Shown: positions 51,923-60,548 of the stretch, in pieces
Layout of the letters: each line of letters opens with the position of its first letter
Numbering within the stretch: position 1 is the first letter of the stretch
Assembly (NCBI RefSeq): GCF_014196745.1
Contig: NZ_JACIEH010000003.1
Location: 434,001 to 498,000 of the forward strand
DNA from: Sphingomonas kyeonggiensis
GTDB taxonomy: Bacteria > Pseudomonadota > Alphaproteobacteria > Sphingomonadales > Sphingomonadaceae
DNA length: 64,000 nucleotides
Direction of reading: 5' to 3'
Notes under the pieces: generated by a model
Database searches by the model: none
What the model saw: only the letters and a program-made list of their open reading frames with translations
Told to the model about the DNA's origin: nothing
Position numbers and translations under genes: made by a program

Positions 51923-53291
51923 TCAGCCGGCGTCCGCCACCCAGTTTCCGTGGAAGCCGGGCGGGACGATGTGCGGTATCCGGACGCTGGCGAGGGGCGG
52001 CGCTTCGAAATTGCGCGCATCGAGGATCGTCAGGTCGGTGGTTTCGGACGCCGTGTCGATGACGAAACCCATCAGCCAGCCCTCATCCTCCGCGGCACCG
52101 CTATGGGCCGGTACGAAGATGAATTCGCACGGGTGGCGGGCCGGGCCGAAAATCATGCGCCTGGCGCGTGCCGTTCACGAGATCCTGCTTGAACAGACCG
52201 GTGCCGAGGAACGGGTCGATCATCGCCATCGTATAGGCGTAGCGATAGGGCTGGCCGAGCCGGCGCTCGTCGCAGCGCGGGAATTCCTGTGGCGCCGGAT
52301 CGAGCGTGGTCCGCGTCACCGTCCGGGCTTCCGGGTCGATGGTCCAGCGCTCCAGGCTGCATCGCTCGGAATCGGGGCCCGAGGTCCGGCGCCAGAACAT
52401 CCTGTCATGGACGACAAGGTCGAGAACCACGCTTCCGTCCGCCGCGTCATGCGCGTTGACGGCATGGAAGACGAAACACGGATCGAGCGGGCACCAGACG
52501 ACATCCTCGGCCCCGCCGTCGCGTGGCAGCAGGCCGATGCGCGCCTCGTGATCCTCATTCCAGCGATAGGGGAATTGATAGCCCGATATCGCCGAGATGA
52601 GCGAGAAGGTGACGGGGAGGTCGAGTAGGATCGCGAACCGGCCGGTAAAGGCGAAGTCGTGGATCATCGGGCCGCTTCGCACCGGTATCTTCGCCTCGCG
52701 CCGCACCGTGCCGTCGGGGCCGATCGCCAGATAACGGATCGTACCCCATTTCGCCGCATCATAGCTGACCGCGAGCATCTCGCCGGTCAGCGGATCGACA
52801 TGCGGATGTGCGCTCAGCCCGCCATGCAGCGTGCCCGCGAAATCGGTATAGCGCTCGGTCTCCAGCGTCTCGCCGATCACCACCGGCGTGCTGCCGGCCT
52901 CGATCAGCCCGAACGTCGTGCCACCATAACCGAGGACGTTGGTGTTGACCGTGTCGAACAGGTGACGCGGTCCCGGCGTCCTTTCCTCGTCAAGCGCGTC
53001 GCTGACCGCGTTGGAGCGGATCCAGCGGTTGCGGTACCAGAGCGCCTTGCCATCCTCGATACGGACGCCGTGGATCATGCCGTCGCCTGCGAACCAGTGA
53101 TGCCGGCTCGGACTGGGATGCATGGGATTGGGCCCCATGCGCAGGTATCGGCCGCGCAGCGCGGGCGGGATCGTGCCGACGACCTCGAGGTTCTCGATCG
53201 TCAGCTCCTCACGCATCGGCGTGTTGACGCCGGTGATGTACGGCGTGTCCTCCGCATTGAGGACGCGACGTCCCAGAAGCGAGCCGAACAT
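51923..53291 (-). pseudogene. Carotenoid-cleavage-type oxygenase, disrupted by a one-base frameshift
   Basis: This member of the RPE65/carotenoid oxygenase family, lignostilbene/stilbene-dioxygenase-like, is split into two frames. The first 380 residues carry three of the four iron-binding histidines: His162 (SAHPHVDP), His211 (MIHDFAFTG) and His276 (FVFHAVNA). At the AAAA run 52149-52152 an extra base shifts the frame and the protein ends in an unrelated tail at 52101. The rest continues in the next frame (FGPARHPCEFIFVP, DEGWLMGFV) and contains the fourth histidine (PHIVPPGFHGNW), stopping at 51923. The truncated product cannot bind iron normally. A sequencing error in the homopolymer is possible. 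Confidence 0.85.
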
Positions 53292-53314
53292 GGGCTGATC
53301 CTTCGATGCGAGGG

Positions 53315-54142
53315 TTAGGACCGGCCCGCTACCAGGCGCTGGCGCGCCTCGCGGGCATTGTCGAAGGTGCGCTTGACGGGCCCCAGCGCCTGGACGAACT
53401 CGAGCTGCTCGCCCTCTGGACCCTTGCAGTAGATCAGCCGCCAGCCGTTCGACTTGCCCTCGGTGATCGGATTGGAATTGGCCTCGATCGCCGCCGCCTG
53501 ACGCTGGGCTTCGCTCGTGACCGTCACCACGCGATTGGCGCGGACCTGGATCATGCCGCGCCGTGCCGATTCGGCTTCCAGATCGTGGATGAACTGGTTG
53601 AAGTCGACATCGTCGCGGATGTGGAAGCAGATGTGCATCATCCGCGGGAAGGCCGGGCTCATATGGTCGAGCGGCTCGGCGAAGCTGCGCGGTCCGCCCA
53701 GCGGTTGGTCGGCATCGCGATATTGCAGCAGCTCGAGCACGACATTGTCGAACTGGATGAACCGCACGTCGAGCCGCTGGCTGCCGCCCCTGAGATCGGG
53801 CACGCCGATCGTGCGCGGATTGACGCCGCGCGCCCGGGCCTCGATCTCCTGGTCGGTCAGCAGCGTATTGTGGATGCGCTCGCCCTGGAAATCGCCGTCG
53901 CGCATCACCTCGGTTCCACCCAGCACCTCGGTGTAGAAGGTGAAGGCGCGCTCCATGTTCTGGACCGTCAGGCCGAAATGCTGAACGCCCCGCAGCCGCA
54001 TGCCGAGCGAGGTCGCACCCGCCTCCGCCGCGACTGCCGGCACGACGCCGCCCGTCGCCAGCAAGCCGGTCATCGCCAGACCGCCACCGGCCTGCAGCAG
54101 ATCACGCCGATCGATCCCGGTGGCTCCCATCTTGTCGGTCAT
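53315..54142 (-). CDS. Exported VOC-family (glyoxalase/dioxygenase fold) protein
   Basis: This 275-aa protein has a twin-arginine leader (IDRRDLLQAGGGLAMTGLLA) and a vicinal-oxygen-chelate domain. The first metal-ligand region is GVQHFGLTVQNMERAFTFYT and the second half is MMHICFHIRDDVDFNQFIHD. Near the C terminus, LIYCKGPEGEQLEFVQ gives the last ligand Glu. The ligands His, His and Glu are all plausible. ATG at 54142 has AAGGAG upstream. It lies 23 bases before the carotenoid oxygenase gene, so the two likely formed a pathway unit with it; the substrate is unknown. Confidence 0.84.
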   Translation of the reverse strand: MTDKMGATGIDRRDLLQAGGGLAMTGLLATGGVVPAVAAEAGATSLGMRLRGVQHFGLTVQNMERAFTFYTEVLGGTEVMRDGDFQGERIHNTLLTDQEIEARARGVNPRTIGVPDLRGGSQRLDVRFIQFDNVVLELLQYRDADQPLGGPRSFAEPLDHMSPAFPRMMHICFHIRDDVDFNQFIHDLEAESARRGMIQVRANRVVTVTSEAQRQAAAIEANSNPITEGKSNGWRLIYCKGPEGEQLEFVQALGPVKRTFDNAREARQRLVAGRS

Positions 54143-54292
54143 ATTTTGCTCCTTGAGTGCGGACGGCAATCAATCACTCGCGAAATCGCCTCTTGGCCGG
54201 GCACGAACGCCGGTGTGCGGTTCGTCCGGACGTACTGGGCAGGGATGGCTGGTGCGTCGCATGCCGCCTATGTCCGATGGGCGATGCTGGGA

Positions 54293-54652
54293 TCACCCTG
54301 ACGTGTCATGGGTGCCAGGCAGGACCACGCGGCGGCGGCCGAAAAATCTCGCGTCGAGAGAGTAAGCGCCCGCTCCGGTCAGGACGAGGGAAGCAGCCGT
54401 GACTGCATGAACGATGACCAGCAGTTGCGGGGCGCCCGTCGGCACGCAGAGTGCCGCGAGCAGACCGAGGGACGCCGATGCACGAACACCGATGCCGACG
54501 CATAGGGATGCACCGATCACGACGACGAGCGGTGCGCACCAAAACGGCGCGGCGGGGGCGAGCAGCACGCTCAGGACAGCCGACCCGGCGACGGCGAATC
54601 TGAGCAGCAAGAGTCCGGCGCCGACGATCCCGGCAGGATAAAATGGAGGCAT
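54293..54652 (-). CDS. Small integral membrane protein, DoxX-like appearance
   Basis: This protein of about 119 aa has four hydrophobic segments (for example GAGLLLLRFAVAGSAVLSVL and PLVVVIGASLCVGIGV), a layout like DoxX/DUF4345-type membrane proteins, though I cannot assign the family firmly. ATG 54652 is used; a TTG at 54670 is also in frame. It faces the sensor kinase gene with about 120 bases between starts. Confidence 0.6.
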   Translation of the reverse strand: MPPFYPAGIVGAGLLLLRFAVAGSAVLSVLLAPAAPFWCAPLVVVIGASLCVGIGVRASASLGLLAALCVPTGAPQLLVIVHAVTAASLVLTGAGAYSLDARFFGRRRVVLPGTHDTSG

Positions 54653-54771
54653 TTCGCTTGTTGCGGCCAACCGCTGCTAGCAGTCATTTCCAAAGGTGTT
54701 AGAAAATCCTCGCCTGAATGGGCGTGTGCGAACGCGCCTGGTGCAGAATACATCCGGCTTGGGGGGAGTCC

Positions 54772-57700
54772 GTGTCGCGGTGGTTGAGAAGTGTGCTGTC
54801 AGGGCTGCTTGCGGTCGCGGGTGTATTGCTTGCGCCAACGGCCCATGCGCTCGATCCGACACGCTCCATCCTCCAGATGTATCATCGTGCCTACACGCAG
54901 GCTGACGGGGCTCCGACCGACATCAAATCTGTCGCCCAGACTGCCGACGGCTATATATGGATCGGTGCCGACGACGGGCTCCACCGGTTCGACGGGCAGC
55001 GCTTCGACCGCTTTCCGGCCAAGCGGCTGGCGAAGGATAGCATCTCCGTCGTCAGAGCGACGCATCAAGGCGACCTTTGGGTCGGCTATAGCTGGGGCGG
55101 GTTGTCGCGCATCCGCGGGTCGCAAATCGTCCATTACACCTCGGAGCAGGGTGGCCCATCCGGCGAGGGCACGACAAATATCCTGATCTCCCGCGATGGC
55201 AGCGAAGCCTGGGCGGTCGTCGGGCGCCGCCTATGGCGGCGGACGGGTGGCAAATGGCGCCAGCTCCTCCCGGATGCCCAGGTATACAGCGCGGCGATCG
55301 CTCGCGACGACGTGGTCTGGGTAAAGAACTTCGACGGCGTCTTCTATTGTCGGCCTCGCGGCGGGTCCTGCGCGCGCGCCGCGGGCTATGCCGGCAGCGG
55401 CATGGGCCTGGCGCAGGATCGCGCGGGCCGGGTTTGGACGGCCGACGTCGCGCGCCCCGGAAGAATGTATCGCCTGCCGGATATCGCCAACGTTCCGGAT
55501 GCGGAGATTCCGCCACGTGAATATGGCGGTACCGTCTCTGCGCGCATCGCCGGGCCCATCTTCATCGACCGGGATGGATCGCTCTGGTGCGTCAACGGGA
55601 CCAGCGGACTGTTGCGCGCCAGGTCGGCACTCGAGCGCGGCGCGCGCGTCATGGACGTGGACGCGTACACGGCTGCCGACGGCCTCACACACGACATGGC
55701 GGGGCGAATCTTCGAGGACCGCGAGGGCAACATCTGGGTGTCGACCAAAGCCGGGCTCGACATGTTTCGATCCGCGAATGTCGTGGTCGAACGCGCCATC
55801 CCCGTGGGAGCAAACCGGTTCGGCTATAGCGCCGGCCCGATCGGGGACCTGCTGTACATTCATGCGAGCACGGGCACCGACAATTCCGATCCCTTCGGCA
55901 GTGCGCGCGGTCCTCTTTTCAGGATGTTGCCCGATGGTTCTGTCGAGCGCGTCCTCGATGATATCTGGAGCGTCCAGCGGTTCGCCCGGACCGACGACGG
56001 TTCGATCTGGATGGCCTCGCTCTGGGGGCTGTTCCGCCTGCAAGGCAAGGGCTTCGTCGATGTCGCCCGGCCGCCCGGCGGAGAAACCACGACGATCGTA
56101 TCCGTGCTCTCGCGGCCCGGCAACGGTCTATGGGTATGGCAGCGCGGAAACGGAGCGTGGATATTGAACGGGGGCCGGTGGCAGCGCGACGCCACCATGC
56201 CTTCGGCGCAAACCCTCGGGTTCATCCAAAAGGCCGACCCGGGTCGCGACGGTGCCATCTGGACGGCGCGAGCAGATCCCTATGCTTTGGTGCGGCGTGA
56301 TCCACGGGGCTTGAAGCGGTTTTCCGAGGCGGATGTCGGCATCGGCCCGATACGCGTGGTCTATCCCGATCGAGACGTCGAATATGTCGGAGGCGAGCAA
56401 GGCCTGGCGGCATTCGATGGCACGCGTTTCCACCGGCTTGGAACGGATCGTGTTCCCGAGCTGGCCCGCGTATTCGGCGTGGCGACGGCCGGTCCGGATT
56501 TGTGGGTGCTCTCGGCGTCCGGAATCCTCAGGTTCAATCGCCAAGCGGTGGCAAGCGCCATGCGCGATCCACGCGCGCCGGCGCCGACGGTCGAGCTTTT
56601 TGACCAGCTCGACGGCTTGCCGGCGGCTGCCAGTCCAACGCAGCAATCGGGATCCGTGAATACCGTGTTTCCGCGTCCCGACGGGCGCATCGTGTTCCTG
56701 ACCGGAGCTGCCGTCGTCTGGATCGATCCGGCGAACCTGTTCCGAAATCGGGTGCCGCCGCCAGTGGCGATCCAGGCGCTGCGGGTCAACGGGCACGAGT
56801 ACGATACGTCGAGAGACCTCAACCTGCCCGCGGGCACGAATAGTTTGGAAATCGACTATGCCTCGCTGTCGTTCGTTGAACCGCGGCGCGTTCGCTTCCG
56901 TTACAGGCTTGGCGGTGTCGACGATGGCTGGATCGATCCGGGGACGCGGCGCCAAGCTTTTTACACCCGCCTGGGGCCCGGGACTTATCGCTTCCAGGTT
57001 ATCGCCGCGAATGATGCGGGCGTCTGGAACAAGGAAGGCGCAACGCTCAGCTTCACGATCGCGCCGACGTTCCTCCAATCGGTGTGGTTCAAGCTTCTGC
57101 TGGCCTTGGTTCTGGCGTTGCTTGCATGGGGCGCTTACGCGCTGCGTCTGCGGCAGGAGACAGCGAGGATCCAGGGCCGTTTCGACGCGCGGATTGCCGA
57201 GCGCGAGCGGATCGCACGTGAGTTGCACGACACCTTGCTGCAAGGGTTTCAGGGTTTGATGCTCCGGTTCCAATCGGTGGCAAATGTGCTGCCTGCCGGG
57301 GGAGAGGCGCGCGCCAAGCTCGATGATGCACTCGAACGCGCGGACGCGACTCTCGTTGAAGGGCGTGAGCGGGTGCGCGAGCTGCGCGCACCGATGAGCG
57401 CAGTGGATTTACCCCAGGCAATCGCGGACGCGGCAGCTGAAAGCATCCCGGAGGGTGGCCCGCGATTTCAGGTGATGGTCGAAGGCCGGGCACGGGAGCT
57501 GCGCGCTGATGCGTGCGAAGAGGCCCTCTCAGTCGCAACCGAGGCGCTTCGTAACGCAGCCCGGCATTCCGGCGCTGCACTGGTCGAGGCGCTGGTTGGC
57601 TATCAACGCAGCGGCCTGACCGTGATTGTGCTGGACGATGGCAAAGGCATCGACCCAGCGCTTGTAAACAGCGGTTCGCGCGAGGGGCATTACGGCCTTG

Positions 57701-57861
57701 TCGGGATGCGTGAACGTGCCGAACGCATCTCCGGCCGTCTTGTTGTGCGAAGCCGAGACGGCGCGGGCGTGGAAGTCTCTCTCTTCATTCCGGCTGCGCG
57801 CGCCTATGCCGATCACGCCCCGCGCTTTCGTTTCTGGCGGCGGACCGGGGCCGCGTCATGA
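54772..57861 (+). CDS. Hybrid beta-propeller sensor histidine kinase (HisKA_3 type)
   Basis: This 1029-aa membrane sensor has a signal peptide (SVLSGLLAVAGVLLAPTAHA). Two-component-regulator propeller repeats make up the periplasmic region (for example TADGYIWIGADDGLHRFDG near 65 and DREGNIWVSTKAGLDMF near 320). A Y_Y_Y domain (VRFRYRLGGVDDGW) lies near 705 and one transmembrane helix near 772-790. A HisKA_3 domain follows, with His in RIARELHDTLLQGFQGL near 817, and an ATPase domain with DDGKGIDP and GLVGMRERAE near 955. It belongs to the NarX/DegS-like kinase class with a ligand-binding propeller often linked to carbohydrate sensing. GTG 54772 with GGGGGGAG is preferred over ATG 54718, which would put 18 odd residues before the signal peptide. 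Confidence 0.9.
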   Translation: MSRWLRSVLSGLLAVAGVLLAPTAHALDPTRSILQMYHRAYTQADGAPTDIKSVAQTADGYIWIGADDGLHRFDGQRFDRFPAKRLAKDSISVVRATHQGDLWVGYSWGGLSRIRGSQIVHYTSEQGGPSGEGTTNILISRDGSEAWAVVGRRLWRRTGGKWRQLLPDAQVYSAAIARDDVVWVKNFDGVFYCRPRGGSCARAAGYAGSGMGLAQDRAGRVWTADVARPGRMYRLPDIANVPDAEIPPREYGGTVSARIAGPIFIDRDGSLWCVNGTSGLLRARSALERGARVMDVDAYTAADGLTHDMAGRIFEDREGNIWVSTKAGLDMFRSANVVVERAIPVGANRFGYSAGPIGDLLYIHASTGTDNSDPFGSARGPLFRMLPDGSVERVLDDIWSVQRFARTDDGSIWMASLWGLFRLQGKGFVDVARPPGGETTTIVSVLSRPGNGLWVWQRGNGAWILNGGRWQRDATMPSAQTLGFIQKADPGRDGAIWTARADPYALVRRDPRGLKRFSEADVGIGPIRVVYPDRDVEYVGGEQGLAAFDGTRFHRLGTDRVPELARVFGVATAGPDLWVLSASGILRFNRQAVASAMRDPRAPAPTVELFDQLDGLPAAASPTQQSGSVNTVFPRPDGRIVFLTGAAVVWIDPANLFRNRVPPPVAIQALRVNGHEYDTSRDLNLPAGTNSLEIDYASLSFVEPRRVRFRYRLGGVDDGWIDPGTRRQAFYTRLGPGTYRFQVIAANDAGVWNKEGATLSFTIAPTFLQSVWFKLLLALVLALLAWGAYALRLRQETARIQGRFDARIAERERIARELHDTLLQGFQGLMLRFQSVANVLPAGGEARAKLDDALERADATLVEGRERVRELRAPMSAVDLPQAIADAAAESIPEGGPRFQVMVEGRARELRADACEEALSVATEALRNAARHSGAALVEALVGYQRSGLTVIVLDDGKGIDPALVNSGSREGHYGLVGMRERAERISGRLVVRSRDGAGVEVSLFIPAARAYADHAPRFRFWRRTGAAS

Positions 57862-58490
57862 CTCTCGACATTGTGCCCATACGCGTTCTCGTCGTCGACG
57901 ATCACGCGGCGCTGCGCGACGGTATCGCCGCAATCGTCAGCAACGAGCCCGACATCACGATCGCGGGCGAGGCGGCAAATGGCGAGGAGGCGATCGCCGC
58001 CTATCGCACCCTCCGGCCTGACATCATGCTGCTCGACCTGCAAATGCCGGTGCTGGGCGGACTGGAAGTTATCAAGGCGCTCCGCGAGGAATTTGCCGGC
58101 GCGCGCATTGTCGTACTGACCACCTATGAGGGTGATGTTCAGGCATTGCGCGCGCTGAAGGCCGGTGCATCGGGATATTTGCTCAAGACGTCGCTGCGCA
58201 AAGAACTTCTGGAGGCGATCCGCGTCGTGCACAAAGGCCGCCGTTACGTTCTGGCGGAAGTGGCACAAGAGATCGCGGTTCATGCCGCCGAGGATCCGCT
58301 CACCATGCGCGAGGTTGAGGTTCTCGGCATGGTTGCCGATGGAAACGCCAACAAAGTCATCGCTCGCAGACTGTCCTTGTCCGAAGATACGGTGAAGGCG
58401 CATTTGCGGGCCATCTATTCCAAGCTCGACGTCAATGACCGCACCCAAGCGGTGACCGTCGCCCTGCGGCGGGGAATTATCGCTCTTTGA
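57858..58490 (+). CDS. NarL/LuxR-type response regulator
   Basis: This 210-aa regulator has a receiver domain (VRVLVVDDHAALRDGIAAI at residues about 7-26, phosphoacceptor Asp60 in IMLLDLQMPVLGG, Lys in SGYLLKTS) and a C-terminal LuxR HTH (LTMREVEVLGMVADGNANK, then IARRLSLSEDTVKAHLRAIY). Its ATG overlaps the kinase stop by four bases, so the two form a cognate pair. The target genes are not obvious; none of the neighbouring promoters shows a clear repeated site. Confidence 0.93.
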   Translation: MTLDIVPIRVLVVDDHAALRDGIAAIVSNEPDITIAGEAANGEEAIAAYRTLRPDIMLLDLQMPVLGGLEVIKALREEFAGARIVVLTTYEGDVQALRALKAGASGYLLKTSLRKELLEAIRVVHKGRRYVLAEVAQEIAVHAAEDPLTMREVEVLGMVADGNANKVIARRLSLSEDTVKAHLRAIYSKLDVNDRTQAVTVALRRGIIAL

Positions 58491-58559
58491 GTAGGGTTGG
58501 CGCAGCTATGTCCGCGTTCGTGCTACCCTACCGCGGCCGAAATCTGGCAGTCCGCACTC

Positions 58560-58709
58560 TCGATAAAACCCGGCCGTCCCGGCGACGTGCTCGGGGTGGG
58601 CCATGAAGTGGGTCACGTGATGGGTACCGAAGACAAGTACAAGGATTTGCCGGGGGTCGGCAGCGTGATTAACCCGGAATTTGATGATGGACGCGAAAGT
58701 TGCTTATGA
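58560..58709 (+). pseudogene. Fragment resembling a metalloprotease-like surface-protein tip
   Basis: The stretch GVGHEVGHVMGTEDKYKD resembles the HExxH zinc region found at the C-terminal ends of some RHS-like or secreted proteins, and stops after GRESCL. There is no credible ribosome site or upstream domain; the first 30 residues of the open frame look like noise. It is best read as a leftover piece. It has lower GC than the flanking genes. Confidence 0.4.
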
Positions 58710-59162
58710 CCCCCAGTCCGTAGCCGGCTCGATCGACCAACGAAACTTCGATGAGATTTTCATCACGGCTATCGAGATCGTCTCGGATTGACCCGGCAAC
58801 GAAATAGTCTCGTACGTCGTCGCGGATTCGCTGGGCGCCACGGCAACCGGAACCGTGAACGTCACCATCACCGGAAGCCAAAAGGTCTGCGAAATAAGAT
58901 CCGGCGAGTGACATCCCGCGAGGCAATTGGACGATCCGGGTTCCCCACTCTCCTCCGCCACGACCAACGCCGCATGGTAGCGCCGCTTGCCCGCCACGAT
59001 CTCGAAGCGCTCGGCTTCCTCGGTCGGCCGCACGATCAGCGGCACCAGCACACCCCGTGCCCGGATCGACGGCAGGATGTGCGACAGGTCGGCCTTGCCC
59101 TTGGCCCGCATGTTGGCAGCGGAGATGCAGAGCTTGGCAACATCGATATGCTCGAGTTCCAT
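58704..59162 (-). pseudogene. Truncated ParB/Spo0J-like partition protein N-terminal domain
   Basis: The first 75 residues (HIDVAKLCISAANMRAKGKA, then IRARGVLVPLIVRP and FEIVAGKRRYHAALVVAEES) are the ParB-like nuclease/CTPase N domain of the large ParB proteins carried by alphaproteobacterial integrative elements and plasmids. After about 58950 the frame continues into unrelated sequence that is antisense to the VCBS-like fragment, so most of the normal protein, including the HTH, is gone. The start ATG 59162 is followed by good family sequence. It is a deletion remnant, not a working partition gene. Confidence 0.7.
58792..58911 (+). pseudogene. Fragment of a VCBS/cadherin-like repeat adhesin
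   Basis: A short open stretch reads VSYVVADSLGATATGTVNVT followed by ITGS, which is the typical end of a VCBS or bacterial Ig-like repeat as found in large adhesins. It is bounded by stops, has no start and is antisense to the junk tail of the ParB-like fragment. It is evidence of a decayed repeat protein, not of a gene. Confidence 0.45.
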
Positions 59163-59899
59163 CTGTCCTACTCCTCTTCAAACACCGCACCGGCCCCGGA
59201 AAAGGGGGGCGGGCGGCAAGGAGCAGACTGGCAGTCCCGCTTGAGCGGCGGGCGGCACCCGCAGGGCCGAAACACAGTGGAGGACCCGGCGCAAGCCGGG
59301 TTGCGGCACGCCGCGACGGGACTAGAGGGAGCGACGCCCACCCCCCTTGGCCGCGGCCGACAGGCAAACGCCGGCGCACCAGCACCGTCCGCAGATCTTC
59401 AGAAGCGCAGCGCCCGGCGCCGAAGGCGCCCATCAAAGCAGCACTCTCGAATCCGGGCGGCCGTCGCGGCGGCGTGCGCACGCAACTGTGCGCCAGCCGC
59501 CGCCGTGCCTTTCGGCCGGATCGAGTGTGTCACGCGGAAAACAAGAAGCACCGCGGACCCTGGCGGCTGCGCAGCAGTCCGCCAGAGAACGCCCATCAGA
59601 CATCGCGTTCCGCTTCAGGCCGGCACCGCCGGCCGCCACGTCAGCGACCGCAACCCGAATGGGCCGAGACGCGCAGCGGCTCGGGGCCGCGCAAGCGGCG
59701 TAGAGCGCGGTCACGCGCAGCGTGGGACGCCCTGACACAAGCACCCGGATTCCAGCGACCTACGCTATCCTACGTTTGTGCACGCTATGGCCGCAAAGGC
59801 ACCCTCTGACACCCAAGAGGCCCTTTTCACCTGTCTGGATTCCTGCCCAACTTACCCCGGGGCGCACCACTCAACGGCACCAAGTGCAAGGTGATACCA
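59163..59899. other. Gene-poor GC-rich stretch between the ParB fragment and alpA
   Basis: Several overlapping open frames exist on both strands here, but all have low-complexity Arg/Ala/Pro composition, no ribosome sites and no family similarity. I therefore see no gene in it. It may be the former upstream region of the parB-like gene in the lost mobile element. The last 100 bases, before alpA, are less GC-rich and may hold its promoter. Confidence 0.5.
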
Positions 59900-60106
59900 A
59901 TGCAGACCGACACCCCCGACCGTATCCTCCGGATCAAGACCGTTCTCGAGCGCACCGGCCTCAGCCGCTCTACCATGTACCGCAAGATGCAGAACGGCAC
60001 GTTTCCCAGGAACGTCCAGATCAGCACCCGGTGCGCCGGCTGGCGCGAGTCCGCGATCGCCGAATGGCTCAAGAACCCGATGTTCTATGAGGCGGATGTG
60101 TCTTGA
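59900..60106 (+). CDS. AlpA family phage/mobile-element transcriptional regulator
   Basis: This 68-aa MerR-fold DNA-binding protein has RILRIKTVLERTGLSRSTMY followed by RKMQNGTFP, then GWRESAIAEWL, all diagnostic of AlpA. AlpA proteins activate integrase or excision genes of prophages and integrative elements. No integrase is present in the window. ATG 59900 has AAGGTGAT six bases upstream; an in-frame GTG is at 59891. It stands near the truncated ParB gene, consistent with the remnant of one element. Confidence 0.88.
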   Translation: MQTDTPDRILRIKTVLERTGLSRSTMYRKMQNGTFPRNVQISTRCAGWRESAIAEWLKNPMFYEADVS

Positions 60107-60233
60107 GCGATGACGGGTGCACGTCCCCAGTTTGGCTTCGTTTCGGTGCAATCTCCACCTTGGGGATTTTGTGCAACCAGGCATGATGACCGAGAGTGAC
60201 GGAATCTAACGCGTCGTCACGAGATGGGGGTAT

Positions 60234-60455
60234 ATGCGTAGCATCCTGACCAGCGGGCTCGTCTTGAGCGCGGTTCTCGCTTCACACGCGTCGGCCAATG
60301 AAACTGTAACCTACACCTATGACGCGAAGGGGCGTCTGGTGAAGGTCGAGCGCTCGGGGACCGTGAATAACGGGGTGAAGACCGAGTATACCCTCGACAA
60401 GGCCGACAACCGCAAGAACGTCAAGGTCACCGGGTCTCCCAATCCCGCTCCCTGA
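60234..60455 (+). CDS. Small exported protein with a single RHS/YD motif
   Basis: This 73-aa protein has a signal peptide (ILTSGLVLSAVLASHASA) and then one YD-type repeat (VTYTYDAKGRLVKVERSG) with a second partial motif (YTLDKADNRKNVKV). It is 93 bases upstream of the large RHS gene on the same strand and probably shares its message. Its function is unknown; it may be a cut-down partner or an assembly factor for the large protein. The sequence is intact, with a good start. Confidence 0.8.
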   Translation: MRSILTSGLVLSAVLASHASANETVTYTYDAKGRLVKVERSGTVNNGVKTEYTLDKADNRKNVKVTGSPNPAP

Positions 60456-60548
60456 CGCGACCATTCGTCCAATCCGCAATCGTCGCAGGCTGCGTTCCTG
60501 AAAAGGGAGTCGCGCGGCCGATACCTGGCCTCCTTTCACGGAGCACTT

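Noticed and set aside
58497..58709. A complete 70-aa gene containing GHEVGHVMG
   Set aside because: No ribosome site and the first 30 residues look random; kept only as a fragment (58560-58709).
59057..59809. Several 100-300-aa frames in the GC-rich gap, both strands
   Set aside because: Low-complexity Arg/Pro/Ala text, mutually overlapping, no ribosome sites, no recognisable domain.
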